DNA from: Dactylorhiza incarnata
Lineage: Eukaryota; Streptophyta; Magnoliopsida; Asparagales; Orchidaceae
Direction: 5' to 3'
Length of the DNA stretch: 64,000 nt
Assembly: GCA_033032865.1 (NCBI GenBank)
Contig: JAWHQI010000004.1
Coordinates: forward strand, 28,254,001-28,318,000
This document shows positions 21,420 to 33,590 of this stretch, piece by piece. The position numbers and the translations under genes were made by a program. Under the pieces are notes generated by a model that was not told where the DNA came from, did not search any database, and was given only the letters and a program-made list of their open reading frames with translations. Position 1 is the first letter of the stretch. Each line of letters starts with the position of its first letter.

Positions 21420-24400
21420 ATGGAAGGTGGATACGCAAGAGGTCTTGGTATTGAACTCCTCACATCGACTAACTTTAAAAAATGGAAGTCATGTATGGAG
21501 AGTTACTTGCTTGGCGAGGATCTATGGGAGGTAGTTGGCGGAGAAGACACACAAGAGGTGTTTCTAGCAGGAGATAATATGGCAGAGGTGAGACTTTGGA
21601 GGAGGACGAATGCTAAAACAGTGTTCACTCTCAAAAGGGCTATCTCACCGGAGCTGTTTGATCACATCATCGGATGTAAATCTGCTGCTGAGATTTGGAC
21701 ATCCTTGGATGGGTTGTTCAATAAGAAGAATGTAGCGAGGCTACAATATCTTGAAAATGAGTTGGCGAAATCCTCTCAAGGTGATCTTTCTATTTCCACC
21801 TTCTTTCTCAAATTGAAGAACCTCACGGCAGAGATTTCTGCGTTGGACCCTGATGAGCATATCTCTGAGGAAAAACTGAAGAGGCATATCATCCGCGGGT
21901 TGCGGAAGGAGTATCTTGCCTTTGTGACTTCAGTTCAGGGTTGGGCAAATCAACCGTCGTTGTTGGAGCTGGAGAACCTTCTTGCTTCACAAGAAAGTTT
22001 AGCAAGACAGATGGCGGGGGTTTCTATCTCCAGGAGAGAAAGTGATGTGATGTTCTCTGGGAAGAAGAAGAAGAAATGGGAGAAGAAGAAGTCGGGTCAT
22101 GATGGACCCTCCACTTCAGGTCAGCAAGATAGAGGCTATGCCCCTAAGTCTGATGGGAAGAAGAAAGGAGAGGGACCGAGGTGCTTTAGATGCAATAAGA
22201 CCGGGCACTTTAAGAAAGATTGCCGGGTGAATCTTCAGCCGGGACATGCAGTGGAGAAGGAGATGCCAAAGTCTGATGAAGTTGGATGGGGAGGAGCCTT
22301 TGTGTCTAATATAACGGCGATGCCCGTTAAGGCCTTGGCTTCCATCAACTATGATGAGGACTGAATTGTTGATTCAGGGTGTGGGCATCACCTCACCGGG
22401 GATGGATCAAAGTTCTCCTCTTTGGCACCTTACTCAGGTAACAATGCTATCATTACGACTGATAATTCTATTCATCCAGTAGAACATGAAGGTGTTGTCT
22501 CTCTGAGCAGTGATAAGGGTCCACTCACATTGAGGAGTGTTTATCACGTGCCTGGTATGAAGAAAAATCTTTTCTCTGTGACCAATGCGGTCGACGCCGG
22601 TTATCACGTTCTGTTTGGCCCAACAGAAGTGAAGTTTCTCAAAACTCAACCGGAGATAAAGGGAGATGTTATTCATGTCGGCAAGAGGGTGAAGGACTTG
22701 TTTATTACCTATGTTGATAAGATGAGGACCAATGATGGCGCGACTATCTGGCATGAAAGGTTGGGGCATGTAGGCATGGACAAATTGAAGGCTATGGTAG
22801 TTAGGGGCCTTGTCAATGGCTTGCCTAGCTTGTCCTCCTATGGATACGGTCATGTCTGCGAAGGATGTCAGTTTGGTAAGTCTCATCGACTTCCATTTGA
22901 CAAATCGCAAACAAGGTGCAAAGTGTCGTTGGATTGCATCCACGGTGATTTGATGGGACCGACTGCCACCCCGAGCCTTGGAGGCAACAGATATATGTTG
23001 GTGTTGATTGACGATTACACCAGATATGTCTGAGTGTATTTTTTGAAGGAGAAGTCGGATGCATTTGCAAAATTTGTGGAGTTCAAGGAGCTGGTTGAAG
23101 GCCGGCTAGGCCTTCGGGTTAAAAAACTTAGAACTGATAATGGTGGGGAGTTCACCTCTGGTGAGTTCTCAAGTTTTTGCAGGAAGCATGGCATCAGGAG
23201 ATAGCTTACTTGTGCCCATACTCCACAACAGAATGGCATTGCCGAGAGGAAGATCCGTCATCTGACGGAAACTTACAAATGTTGGCTTCATGCTAAGAGT
23301 ATACCAAAGTCCTTCTGGGCGAAGGGAATGTCTTATGCAGCTTATGTTATCAACAGGTTGCCTTTAAGTCCTATCAACATGAAGACCCCTCACGAATTGA
23401 TGTTCAAGGAGAAGCCGAGTGTTGCACACCTTTGGGTGTTCGGGTCAACCTGCTATGTGCATATTCCTGATGCTCTTCGGACAAAGCTAGATGCGAAAGC
23501 AAGGAAGCTAGTCTTTGTTGGGTATGATGGGCGGAAGAAGGGATGGAGATGTATGGATCCTGAGACACGGACATCTATGGTATCTCGGGATGTGGTGTTT
23601 GATGAAGTGACTTCCTACAAGGGGAGTTCAGGAGTTGAACTACCTGAGAGCAGGGTTGATGAAGAAGGGAAAGCTGCGGGAAGTCTTCAAGTGGAGTTGT
23701 CTGTTTCACCAGGAGCTCCAGCTGTGTCAAGCTCTGAGATGGAGGCTTCAGGTTCTGGAAGCAGGGGGAGCGATGCTCCAAGTTCATCTGGAAGAGGAGC
23801 TTGCACAGAAGAAGCAGCTGAGGAGGTGGTTAGTCAGTAGCAACCTCTAAGGAGGTCGAAGAGGACTATTCAACCACCAGATCGATACACATGAGGGAAC
23901 ATGGTGAACTTTGTTTCATGCTTCTTCGCTGGTCCCTTGGATGAGAGGGAGCCGTCGAGCTTTGAGAAGGCCAGAGGCGTGAAGGAGTGGGACATTGCTA
24001 TGCAAGAAGAGATGGCAGCTCTCGAGAAAAATGAGACCTGGTCTCTTGTGCCCAAGCCCAAGGGCACCACTCCTGTGACATGCAAATGGGTCTACAAGCT
24101 CAAGAAGAAAGCTGACGGCAGTATCGAGCGGCATAAGGCTCGCCTTGTAGCTCGCGGGTTCTCACAACAGTACGGAGAAGATTATGATGAGACATTCAGT
24201 CCAGTGGCAAAGATGACTTCAGTTCGATTTGTTATTGCCTTGGCGGCTTCAAGTGGTTGGGAGATTTGACAACTCGACGTGAAGAATGCCTTCTTATACG
24301 ACGAGATTGACAAGGATATCTTCATGATCCAACTGCAAGGCTTCATCTCAAAGGAGTATCCGGACTACGTCTGTAAGTTGAAGAAGGCCCTGTATGGGTT

Positions 24401-25496
24401 GAAGCAAGCGCCTCGAGCGTGGTACGGGAAGATTGCAGAGTATCTCTTATTCTGCGGATTCCTTGCTTCAGACTCTGATTCTAGCTTGTTTATCAAGAAG
24501 GAGGGGGTGCTTCGGGTGATTGTGCTGCTGTATGTGGATGACATTATTGTCACCGGGAACTCAAAGGAAGCTGTTGCAAGTCTCAGGGCTGAGCTTGCTA
24601 TCATATTCGAGATGAAGGATCTGGGGGAGCTCCACCATTTCCTTGGACTCGAGGTGCAGAGGCGGGAGAGCGGTGTGCTCATTTCTCAGGCTGGCTATGC
24701 GGAGCGGATTGTTCAGCGATTCGGCATGGAGGAAGAAAAGAGCACCTCTATACCTCTGGAGCAACATCATAAGCTTCAGAAGGATGAGGGAAGAGTTTTA
24801 TCTGAACCGTTGGTGTTCCGAGCTCTGGTTGGGAGTTTGATCTACTTGACGATCACAATGCCAGATATTGCTTATGCAGTTGGCAAGGTGAGTCGGTACA
24901 TGGCGGAACCACGAAAACCTCATCTTCTGGCGGCAAAAGGCATCTTGAAGTATGTGAAGTCGACCTCTGATTTGGGTCTCCTATATAGGATAGGGTCAAG
25001 CTTGGAGTTGCATGGTTTCATGGATGCTGATTATGGGGGAGACGTGGATGATCGGAGATCAATGTCTGGTTATGTCTTTATGACGGGCCCCACAGCTATC
25101 TCTTGGTGCAGCAAGAAGCAAGACTCGGTGTCTGTATCTACCACAGAAGCGGAGTACAAGGCTTCGGCCTTGGCAGCTCAGGAAGCCGTTTGGCTCAGGA
25201 GGTTGGTGGAGGACGTTCATCAGGAGGTTCGAGGTCCCACCTTGCTACACGGGGACAATGAGAGTGCTCTCAAGCTGGTTAACAATCCAGTCTGTCACGC
25301 GAGGACCAAACATATAGAGATTGAGCACCATTTCATTCGTGAAAAGGTGTTGGGAGGATCTCTTATGGTCGAGCATGTTCGGAGTGCGGACAATGTCACT
25401 GACATCTTCACAAAGCCGCTGGTGAAGGGACCGTTTACACGGTTAAGGGAGTTGCTCGGGCTAGTTTCCACTTCCCACTTCAAGGGGGAGTGTTGA
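21420..25496 (+). pseudogene. COPA gag-pol, disrupted
   Basis: Copia-type polyprotein in one frame but with stops. Order: Gag (21420-22364) with the CCHC knuckle CFRCNKTGHFKKDC; protease around the first TGA at 22362; GAG-pre-integrase and integrase with HHCC and the LTPQQNG-type region; reverse transcriptase with YVDD at about 24531; RNase H with SVSTTEAEYKA. Stops relative to COPB: TGA 22362, TGA near 23031, TAG near 23203, TAG near 23838, TGA near 23892, TGA near 24267; four look like TGG or CAG changed by one transition. There is also a short deletion near 22700. The final stop lies six bases inside the 3' LTR. Non-functional, but close to COPB over its whole length. Confidence 0.92.
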
Positions 25497-26688
25497 AATT
25501 GTTGAAGTGAAGTGAAAGGGAGTCCGGCCGGTCTGAAGGCTGGAGACCGCAGAGACCGCGCGGTCTGCACTGGTACTCTGGCGGTTTGGTTCTGCGATCT
25601 CTCCCTGCTGTTCTGGCGATCTGCTGTATTCGACCAGTTTGCTTCTTGGTTTGGTCGTTGGTTCTGACGACCTGTTGCGAGTTCTACCGGTCTTGTTCTG
25701 GGCGGCCTGTTCTTGGTTGACCGCAGTGACCGGGTGGCTTGTTTGAGCTGTTCTGGCGACTTGGTTCAAGTCGGCCAGATGTTTCTGTTTAGGCGATCTC
25801 AGGAAGGGTGGTCGCTGTGTCCGCGCGGCTTGTGCGCAGCTTGCTGCTGACTTCGGTCTTGGACTGAATCTTGTCCAAGTGTTGTGTTCGCGCGGTCTGC
25901 CTTGTGAGACCGTTCGCGATCTGATGGGCGGTTATTGTATCCCGGTTTGTGCGGTGACGACATCCGTCTCTCCGTCTATAAATAGGGGTGCAGGGCCCAT
26001 CATTCCTAACAAGAATAGTAAGAACAAGAGCCCAGATTGTTTCTTGCGGTCTCAAGTTTGGAGTCGCGCGATCTCGGAAGTGAGCTAACCGGTTGTTGTG
26101 TTCGCAGGTTTGCGGTCAGCAGGTTGCGGTCTCCTTCCTTGGTGATTTCCGGTGGCTTGAATAAACAGTTCGTCTGCGGTCTGTCAGCGAACTGGTTTAT
26201 TGTGTTCTTGTGCTGTTCGCAGCTAGCTCAGTGATCAGGCGACCTTCAGCGGTTAGGCGATCAGAGTTGCGGTCTGGCGACAGCTTCAGTTCTTTGTTCA
26301 ATTCAATAAGCTTCAGTTCGCGCGGTCTCGGGTTGCGGTCTGGCAATGCAGGTTCTCTGCTTCTGTTCGCGCGGTCTCAAGGTGCTTCTGCGGTCTGGCT
26401 GTGCAAGCGGTCTGGAGGTACAACAGAGCAAGCTGGGCGATCTGAACCTTTTTGCGGTCTGTGCGGTCTCTGGTTTGGCAGACCGCCATTTTGAGTTTTT
26501 GGTGTGTTTTGTTCTCACCTCCGTGATTCTTATGAATCATGTCTCGCCATGTATGCCTCGAAGTGTAAAGCAGTTTTGTTTCAATAAAGATTTCTTGTGT
26601 TGCTATTTTGGCATTGTGGTTGTTTGGCTATAACTCTTGTTGATACAACTCCTGCTTACTCCTAAACGGTCTTTCAAAAATTTTAACA
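25491..26688 (+). repeat. COPA 3' LTR
   Basis: 1198 bp, TGTTGAAATT...TTTTAACA, with TATAAATA at 25977-25984 and many GCGGTCT/AGACCGC words. Ends at the GTTCA duplication, after which TAT2 reverse transcriptase resumes. Confidence 0.95.
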
Positions 26689-27181
26689 GTTCACCTCCTC
26701 CCGAATGGGCTCCACAAGCTTGTCAGCGATTGACCTCTTCCTTAGCCAGATGGGGCGAGTGCTATGGTCAAGGTTGAGGTAGTGGTATGCCACATCTGCA
26801 TCGATCCCCGACATTTCCTCTCCGTGCTCTAAGTGAAGATGTCCACGTTCTCTTGGATGCAGGCTAGGATCCTCCTATGGTCCTCGGGGCTAAGCTACCC
26901 ACTGATCTTCACTTTCTCTATCACCCCCACCCGGGAGACGACCTCCAGCCTAGATTGCTCCCCCAATCACCTTCCTTCTTCCCTCCGCAAGAGAGTGCTT
27001 CGATCCCTTCTTCCTCCATCCTCTCCTCCCGAACTTTTAGCAGCTTCTCCACCCCTTCCTCCTAGGCATGATTCTCTTCTCCCCTTCCCTCTTCTATCTC
27101 CTCTGCCTCGGGCCCTCCGACGACCCCTTCCACCACATACTGCCTCTCCATCGCTCGGTACATCTCCTCCGCCTCTGCATG
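26689..27181 (-). pseudogene. TAT2 linker and N-terminal reverse transcriptase
   Basis: Minus-strand frame fragments corresponding to TAT3 57300-57626: an ILACIQENVDIF segment, a stop, then SGIDADVAYHYLNLD and PIREEV, ending exactly at the COPA duplication. The preceding linker is E/G-rich and broken. Continues at 12946. Confidence 0.8.
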
Positions 27182-27832
27182 TCAGGTGATGGCATTGACC
27201 ATGCTAATGTAACATTGTCTTGCTACCTTTGGGTCTCCCCTCACCCAGATATAGACTCTGCCCATGCAAAACTTGAGGCACTGGTGGAATGAGGAGGGGA
27301 CACACCAAAATGCACTGATGAGGGGCAGCCCGAAGATGGCGTTGTAGCTGCTCGGAGCGTTAATGATGACGAACCGACAGTTTCGGGACTGTCCCCCCAA
27401 GATGACATGGATCCCTACTCCTTCCACAACCTTCCTTTCGCCTGAGAACCCGAACAGTAGGCCATATGAGGCTAACACCCTCCTTTCCTCCACCTTCATC
27501 TCATCGAACGCCTTCTTAAAGATGACGTTGACCGAGCTCCCGTTGTCGGCAAGGATCCGAGAGACGGTGAGGTTCTCGATGGTCGTCTGGATCACAAACA
27601 CATCGCAGAATGGGTCTTCGTGGTCAGGCATGTCCTTCCGAGAGAAAGTGATCTTCTCATTTGGGGGTGGGGTTTGAGAAGTCGAAGCCACGCTCCGATG
27701 GTACATGGTGTGGAGGCTTGCCTTTTGGGTCGCCTCGATTCCCACTCCTTCGTGGATCACCCTGATCCCTCCTCGGCACCCCACGTCAGTCCTATCCACA
27801 CACATATCCTCCTCCTTCGCCTCCCCGGTCAC
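27182..27832 (-). pseudogene. TAT2 protease region
   Basis: 217-codon open segment homologous to the TAT3 protease: shared ASLHT(M/I)YH(R/Q)SVASTS, VSRILADNGSS and GFSGERK, then APSSYNAIFGLPLISAF and a RGDPK(V/M)A(R/K)QCY tail. The active-site motif reads DNGSS where retropepsins have D(T/S)GSS; the Asp and Gly are kept. Open but stranded in a dead element. Confidence 0.8.
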
Positions 27833-28177
27833 CTCCCATATCCTAACCGGTGGCTGTTACTTCCTAGGGCCTCTCGCCCTCATGATCTACAAGAACTCTA
27901 GGCAGATGGTCATTGCGTGACCTACCTCCTGGTGGAAGTCACAATACGACAATGTTATCCCCCTCCCTCGGCCTCCGTCGCACGGTTTCTCCTCCATGCA
28001 CCCGCTCCTCCTCCTACTCTATTTCCCCTTCCTCTGTCGATTGCCATGACCTGCTGAGGCGGGGGAGGGAGTGGCCTCGGGCCCTCCTCCACCCTGGGTG
28101 GTTGCATCTTCCATGACCTCCCTTGAAGTTGCCACTCCTTGGGCGAAACCTCTTCCCGTGCCCTGCATCCCCCCTCC
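27833..28177 (-). pseudogene. TAT2 Gag C-terminal remnant
   Basis: Basic G/R-rich Gag tail: the minus strand shows RPLPPPPQQVMAIDRGRG, matching the TAT3 Gag tail (KLPPPPQQAMTIRRGRG). The rest of gag is missing; similarity stops where a TGTAACATCC sequence begins at 28178. Confidence 0.65.
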
Positions 28178-29961
28178 TGTAACATCCATATTCCTTCTAG
28201 ACCCCTTGGGTTAGGGTTAGGGTTGTAGTTGTGAGTAGAGGTCATGGAATGACCCTAGGTCAACTTGGACTTAGGAAAATTGATATAAGAACCCCAAAAG
28301 TGCAGAGGTCAACCTTGGACAATTTACTTCAAATTGGACTCACCAACTCAAATTGAGCTTACCAATAGGTCTCTAACCCTAAGAGAGACCCAAGTGAGAC
28401 AAAAGCCCTATCATAGGGTCACCAATTTTGGCCAATTTGACCAAATCAACTCCGTGTCAAAATAGGTTAACATAGGCCAATTCATCTCAAATTGGGTCAA
28501 TTAGACTTCATATGATCAAATTGACCCCACCACTATATTATAAACTCTAATTTGGGTGCAATGAACCTAAATGCCCTATCATGGAGTCATTTAATGTGCC
28601 AAATTTATTAAAGTACCCTTAAGGTTAACATAGGTCAATCCTTCACCAATAGGTCCAATTGACTCCCAAAACATGAAATTGACTTCACCCCTAGTCTTAT
28701 AACATCATAGGGGACCCAATGGACCCAAAAGCCCTATCATGTGGTCAACAATTGGCTCAATTTAACCAAAGTGAACTTTCCCCCAATTTTGATCAAAATC
28801 ACGCATATTGGCTAAGTTGGCCCAATTAGGGCATCACCATGACCCAATAGACATTGGGTGGTGTCAAGGGACTCAATGCCAACACATTGGACCAGTCAAC
28901 CCATCAAATTGACCAAGTCAACCCAAAAGTCAACATTGGTCAAAGTTGAGCCCTAAAGAAGGAATTAAAAGCCTAAGCCAATTCCAATGGGCTAAGGCCT
29001 TGAACCAAGGCCCATTCTACAGCCCAAATATCCATTTGCCATGGCTCACCCTTGAAATTCAAAAGATATGACATGCATTGTGGCATTTTGGAGAAATCCC
29101 CAATATTGAAGAGAGAGAACCTTGAATTTATGGAATGGCTTCCACATGGCCTCCAATTCCTCTTCCCCATGGCTTCTCTCAGCTACCACATTATTTTCCA
29201 GCCAGAATAATAGGGAATGTAGGCCAGCTGATGTAAGGGAGGGATGCCCATTGTATGGCCGAGAGGTGTCTTAATTTCAACCCCATAATAACACTCCCCC
29301 ATCATGCTCTCACATTAGCTTCAGAGAGGTTCATGGAGTCGGACTGAGCTTTTACATTGGAGCTTTAGCTGGAGAATAGAGGAATCAGCAAGAACTTGAA
29401 GGAGGTGATCGGAGATGGCATCCCTCGAGAATAGATGCCCTCAAGCCCAACCAGGGTCTGGTTTCTCCTCCTATCCCTCTATGCTAGTCTCTTAGATCAT
29501 TTAGGAGAGGTGTCTAGCTCAACAGAGTTGGATTCAAAGTGAGAAAATGGTGATTTTTCCATGGATTTGCCCATGTTCGGGATCGCCAGAAACAGCCCCT
29601 CCGACGGCCAAACCACCGCCGGCCGATATCCACCACCTCAACAGAGGTGGTGGTGGCGGTGGCCGACCGGGGAGGTGGCTCAGTGGCTGGGAAAAGGAAT
29701 TGGAATAAGCTCCAGGTGGGGCAATTGGGACCGTCGGCTGGAGGTAGGAGATGGCTGGATGCCGTCGGTTTTGATCAAGGATCAGCTAAACGCAGGACAT
29801 ATCATCTCTTATATTATATAATTTTCTGTCACATATATTTAGATATATTCATGCTTACTTTAAGGACTATTAGATGCGGATTCATGAAAAGTGCTCAACA
29901 GTAAAAATGTAGCATTAAGTATTAACTTCACCTGGGCACTAATTTCACTCAAATTGGACAC
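28178..29961. other. Unclassified 1.8-kb noncoding segment, possible solo or truncated LTR
   Basis: Starts TGTAACATCC, a common type of LTR start, exactly where TAT2 gag is cut. No gene recognised. Early part: GGTTAGGGTTAGGGTTG at 28209-28225, then about 800 bases with many repeats of TTGACC/GGTCAA and CAATTGGG-like words. A GC-rich patch (29570-29770) contains GGTGGTGG runs. The end is A/T-rich. I could not find the matching end and duplication (CCTCC would be expected), so the right part may have been cut by TAT3. Confidence 0.35.
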
Positions 29962-30897
29962 TGCACTATACAACCCGATATTCGCCAGGCGAAGAGGCCC
30001 GGATTAAGAAGGCAACAGGATGGAAGAAGTAATAAGAGATTCCAGGCCTTAGGGCCAAAGACCTCGCGACGGAGACCTTGGAGAAGTCTCTCTCGGATAG
30101 CTCGCTGAAGGGCGAGCGAGAAGGGTCGGCGAGATAAGCACTCGCAGGCCGTTTGAGGAAGATTTCTGAGTTCGGTGAAAGGAATACTGCGTTCGACGAA
30201 CTTTCCAGTGATCGTCGAGCCCGCCCCAGTTCGACAAAATCGTCAGCGTTAGACGAAAGGCGTGTTGAGCTCGACGGTCAAGAGGCGGTCTCGCAGGAAG
30301 GATCGCGAGACCAGACCTCGGCAAATACCGCCAGAATTGGCCGGCGGGGTCCTTGCAGGGCGATCGCCTAGGAGAGGCGTCGCGGGCAGGACCCGCGAGA
30401 AGACCTGCGAGAGCTTCAGTAGTCAGGTGCTCGCAGTTCCTTGCCCACAAGTTGACAAGGCCAAATTACCCTTTTACTCTTGGTGGTCTGCCTTTAGCCT
30501 CTCCAAACAGCAGAGTTTGGATGTTAGCAGACCCATTTGGGGTGCGGATAGTAAAATCAAAAGGCGGAATCCTGCTATTTGCAGGCCAGATTAGGAAGCC
30601 TATAAATAAGACCTCAAGGGCACCTTTGGAGGGGAGTTCACTTCAGCTTCTCTCTCCTCAGGCTTTCTTTGGTTAGCATTCCTAGAGCTCTCCAAGGTGC
30701 CCGAGTCTCAGCTTTGGCTTGGGAGGGGAAGCGCTCAACGATCTTCCGGGTTAGTGGAGGGACCTCCTCGCTGCGACTAAGGTCTTAGTCTTCTTTCTAG
30801 TCTTCCGTCTACCTTCTCCAAGGGACCAGTAAGGGCTAGCTGCCCCTCATTCCGGTGAGGGCCCCGAGCTCCACAAGAGGCCGAGAAATCGGTTTCA
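29962..30897 (+). repeat. TAT3 5' LTR
   Basis: About 936 bp, TGCACTATAC...GGTTTCA. The right half matches the TAT1 3' LTR, and TATAAATA (about 30600-30607) sits at the equivalent place. The left boundary is tentative: TG preceded by GACAC, chosen because the length is near TAT1's 871 bp and both would start TGCAC. A possible primer site, TGGTGCGGTGAGCG, starts near 30904; I cannot assign its tRNA. Confidence 0.55.
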
Positions 30898-31942
30898 ATA
30901 TTTTGGTGCGGTGAGCGTGGAGCGTGGCTGGTTCAAGAAAATCCCAAGGAGCAAATATGACAGGAGGCGAGGATCGAGGCAAGGAGTTTGATGCGCAAAT
31001 CTTAGCACACCGCTATAGGCGGTAGCAAGACTGCGGCACGAAATGGCAGTGTACGGATCGTTCAAGTAATATAAAAGGTGGGAGTGAATCCCCAAGTATC
31101 GATCTCGAAGGAACAAAGTAAGTTGGAGTTATCTATTGAGGAAGGACTTGAGATTGAAGTCCTTTAAGTCGGATGGATGCGGAAACGGGGGTTGTGGATT
31201 ATGGAAAATAAGGAGAAAATACTATAACTACTCCTATGCAATGCTGCTATGCAATGCTTTGCCAGGAGGGATGAAAACTACGTAGGCCTTGAGCGCGCTA
31301 CTTCGTAAGGGAGGATGGACGAGTATGCAAACGGAATGAGGGTCGCAAGCACCTCTTCGACAAGCACGCCACTAACAATTGCTAGTGCGGCAAACAGACG
31401 CGACAGTGGGATGAAGGATGGAATGGGGCGCTCCTCAAATCACATAAACCACAAAAGCATTTCACATAGACATGAAATATAGAAATACAAACAAGTTTAT
31501 GTGCCACTTCATCATAATATTTAGATCTAACTACATACACATCAATAAGAGAAGAATAAGGCAAGAAATCGACCGAATCTAAAGGCTCATTGTAGATTCA
31601 CGGTTGGAATCGCCGGGTTGTCAATCCGCGTCTAAGCTCGGTCCGCAACTACGTCTGGGGTAGAGAGAGCTGTCACGACTCTCCAATGAGCCCGTCTTCT
31701 TCATCTCACGATCCGGTAAAGGTTGCAAACTTCCCCTTGCTTGATGGTAATGGAGGCTAGATCTCCCTTGAAGCTCTAGGATGAAGGAGGAGGCCAAGAG
31801 GATACTCCGACTCAAGATTGGTGTGAAGAAAAAGCCCGGAGCACCTCCTGAAGGTGGGCGGCGTTGGACGGCAAAAAGGGCGCGGAACTGGAGCTCTGGG
31901 AGCGGGAAAAACGATCGATCACGAATAGGGCAAGACCTGCGG

Positions 31943-32290
31943 CTTAAATAGAAATTCTGTCAGAAAATGGTCACGCACGGTCGAACTCACGACCGTGCGC
32001 AGACCGTGCGTTATTAAATGATAAAACTTGACTTGGGGAAAATGCTGCGCCTCCCGTGCGTTTTGATTACGCACGATCAACACCGCCTGTGCGTACAAAC
32101 GCACGGGCAAAATCCGACGCTCTAAAATCAAGAATACATAGGTCGACCGTGCGTTTTACTCACGCACGGGCAAACCGCCCGTGCGTAAAAACGCACGAGT
32201 AGACTCCGACGCTCTGTTTTCTGACCAGGTACAAACGCACGACTGCAACGGACCGTGCGTCAAGGAAACGCACGACCGTGCGATATGCAC
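31943..32290 (-). promoter_or_regulatory. ATH3 LTR promoter: CGCACGGTCG palindrome array plus TATA-like box
   Basis: Reading the minus strand, CGACCGTGCG, CGTGCGTTT and their complements recur from 32285 down to 31972, then TATTTAAG at 31950. The second LTR has the same array at 54330-54650. Same layout as ATH1 and ATH2 with a different word. Confidence 0.6.
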
Positions 32291-32328
32291 AGACATGAAT
32301 TCTGGGGAAAACAGGACAATCAGGTCAC

Positions 32329-33590
32329 TGTTGGATCTTGCGGCGCCCTTAGAGGGGGGGGGGGGGGGGGTGAATAAGGGCCTTTTAGAAAATATGATTT
32401 TTACTTAAGAATTTTAAAACAACTTTTACTTTTCTAAAAGTTACTTATAAAAATTTCAAACTAATGTAATTTTTAGAATAAATTCAAACACAAATTTCTA
32501 TGTTAAAGATTAAACAACCATATTTGCAATTAAAGAAAAAGTCATAACTTTATAATTATGAAAATCACATACAAATAATATGATCTTAACAATGCTTAAG
32601 ATCAAGGCACAAATATGATAATAACCCTTTTACAATTTGTGTTTACCAATCCTTCTCCCAAGGATCGGAAGGCTATCACTTGTCTCTCTCTAGACCAAGC
32701 CTATCCTCTAGATCTTCCCAAGATCTAGACGTAGCACACAAGGCCACGATTTCCCACCAAGCCACGCAAGGACTTGGACGCTCCACACAAGGAAGCGATT
32801 TTCCCCTAAGCCACACAAGGACTTAGACGTCACGCACAAGGAGACAATTTCCCTACCAATATAAAATGAAATGTATATAAATGAAAATACAAAATGAAAA
32901 GAACAACTCCCTAGAAATTCAGATCTCTGAAAGGAAGGTTGAAGCCTCGAGATGATCGTTGATGAAGAAGCGCTCCCGATCTCGTCTTCAATCCCAAACC
33001 TTCTAAGCACAAATGGGAGTTGATGAGGTTCTGGAGCTCTCTAGTTCGTATGCACTCAGGAAGGGACTTGAAATTTTCAATACTTGGAATGCACGAACAA
33101 AAGGAGCCAATATATAGAAATTCGCTGTCGCCTGGGCGACATCGACTGTCAGAATTTCCGACAGCACTAAACTGCCGCCGTAGTGCTGTCGTGCATGCGG
33201 TTGCTGTAACCTCCGAGCTATCGCCTGGGCGACATCGATGTCGGATTTCCGACAACGCAAAACTGCCGCTCGTAGTGCGGTCGTGCGGGCAGTTGCTCTA
33301 ACCTCCGAGCTATCGCCTGGGCGACATCGATGTCGGATTTCCGACAGCGCAAAACTGTCGCTCGTCGTGTTGCTGTGGGGGAAGTTGTTGTAACTTCTCT
33401 GCTGTCGCCTGGGCGACATCAGCTGTCGGAAAATTCCGACAGTGAAAATTTCATACTCTCAAATTGAGCTCCAGCAGAATTGTGAACATCTCATACCTGT
33501 TACCTGCACACCATTAATAAAAATAGAATCAAATACAAACGGGACTTTGTTATTATCAAACCGGAAGAGTGCGAAACGCATGCTCCAACA
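32329..33590 (-). repeat. SIRC 3' LTR (left)
   Basis: On the minus strand TGTTGGAGCATGCG...GATCCAACA. U5 contains a long C run (on the plus strand about 18 G near 32352) beside CTAAGGGCGCCG; the other LTR has about 11 G here. The palindrome-TATA promoter is at 33108-33443. Confidence 0.93.
33108..33443 (-). promoter_or_regulatory. SIRC LTR promoter: paired palindromes upstream of TATA box
   Basis: Four repeats (about 33124-33167, 33217-33263, 33305-33354, 33402-33443), each pairing TGTCGCCTGGGCGACA with TGTCGGAA(A)TTTCCGACA. On the minus strand the array runs into TATATATTGG (33108-33116). The second LTR has the same four at 49434-49755. Conserved CpG-rich palindromes in Sirevirus LTR regulatory regions are established knowledge; the identical module inside this element is described separately. 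Confidence 0.75.

Larger units (their letters stand above)
12947..26688 (+). mobile_element. COPA: Ty1/copia element inserted in TAT2, itself carrying ATH2
   Basis: Plus-strand copia element, 6.6 kb without ATH2. LTRs are 1198 bp each once the inserted ATH2 and one duplication copy are removed; both run TGTTGAAATT...TTTTAACA. The target duplication GTTCA is perfect (12942-12946 and 26689-26693), and the TAT2 reverse transcriptase frame resumes across it. The primer site TGGTATCAAAGC (initiator tRNA-Met) abuts the LTR at 21331; the polypurine tract CAAGGGGGAG ends at 25490. Same family as COPB. Coding region carries at least six stops. The two LTRs differ by a few percent by eye. Confidence 0.95.
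10081..28177 (-). mobile_element. TAT2: decayed Tat-type Ty3/gypsy element, interrupted by COPA
   Basis: Minus-strand remains in element order: Gag C-terminus (28177-27833), protease (27832-27182), N-terminal reverse transcriptase (about 27060-26689), then the 13.7-kb COPA insertion, the rest of reverse transcriptase (12946-12131), RNase H plus a second RNase H-like domain, and integrase to about 10200. The same protease family occurs in TAT3. A second RNase H-like domain is characteristic of the Tat lineage. No LTR in this orientation was found, and sequence at 28178 truncates gag. Many stops and frameshifts make it non-functional and older than COPA. Confidence 0.8.

Noticed and set aside
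22434..22943. 169-codon minus-strand frame within COPA, also seen in part in COPB
   Set aside because: Mirror of the integrase-proximal coding sequence; it stays open because the sense strand is conserved, not because it is itself coding.
28209..28225. GGTTAGGGTTAGGGTTG as a telomere-type tract
   Set aside because: Only about two and a half units, and plant telomeres are normally TTTAGGG; treated as a chance or element-internal motif.
29562..29904. Plus-strand frames of about 85 codons in the GC-rich patch of the unassigned segment
   Set aside because: Composition-driven (Gly/Trp-rich from GGTGG repeats), overlapping frames, no homologous domain recognised.
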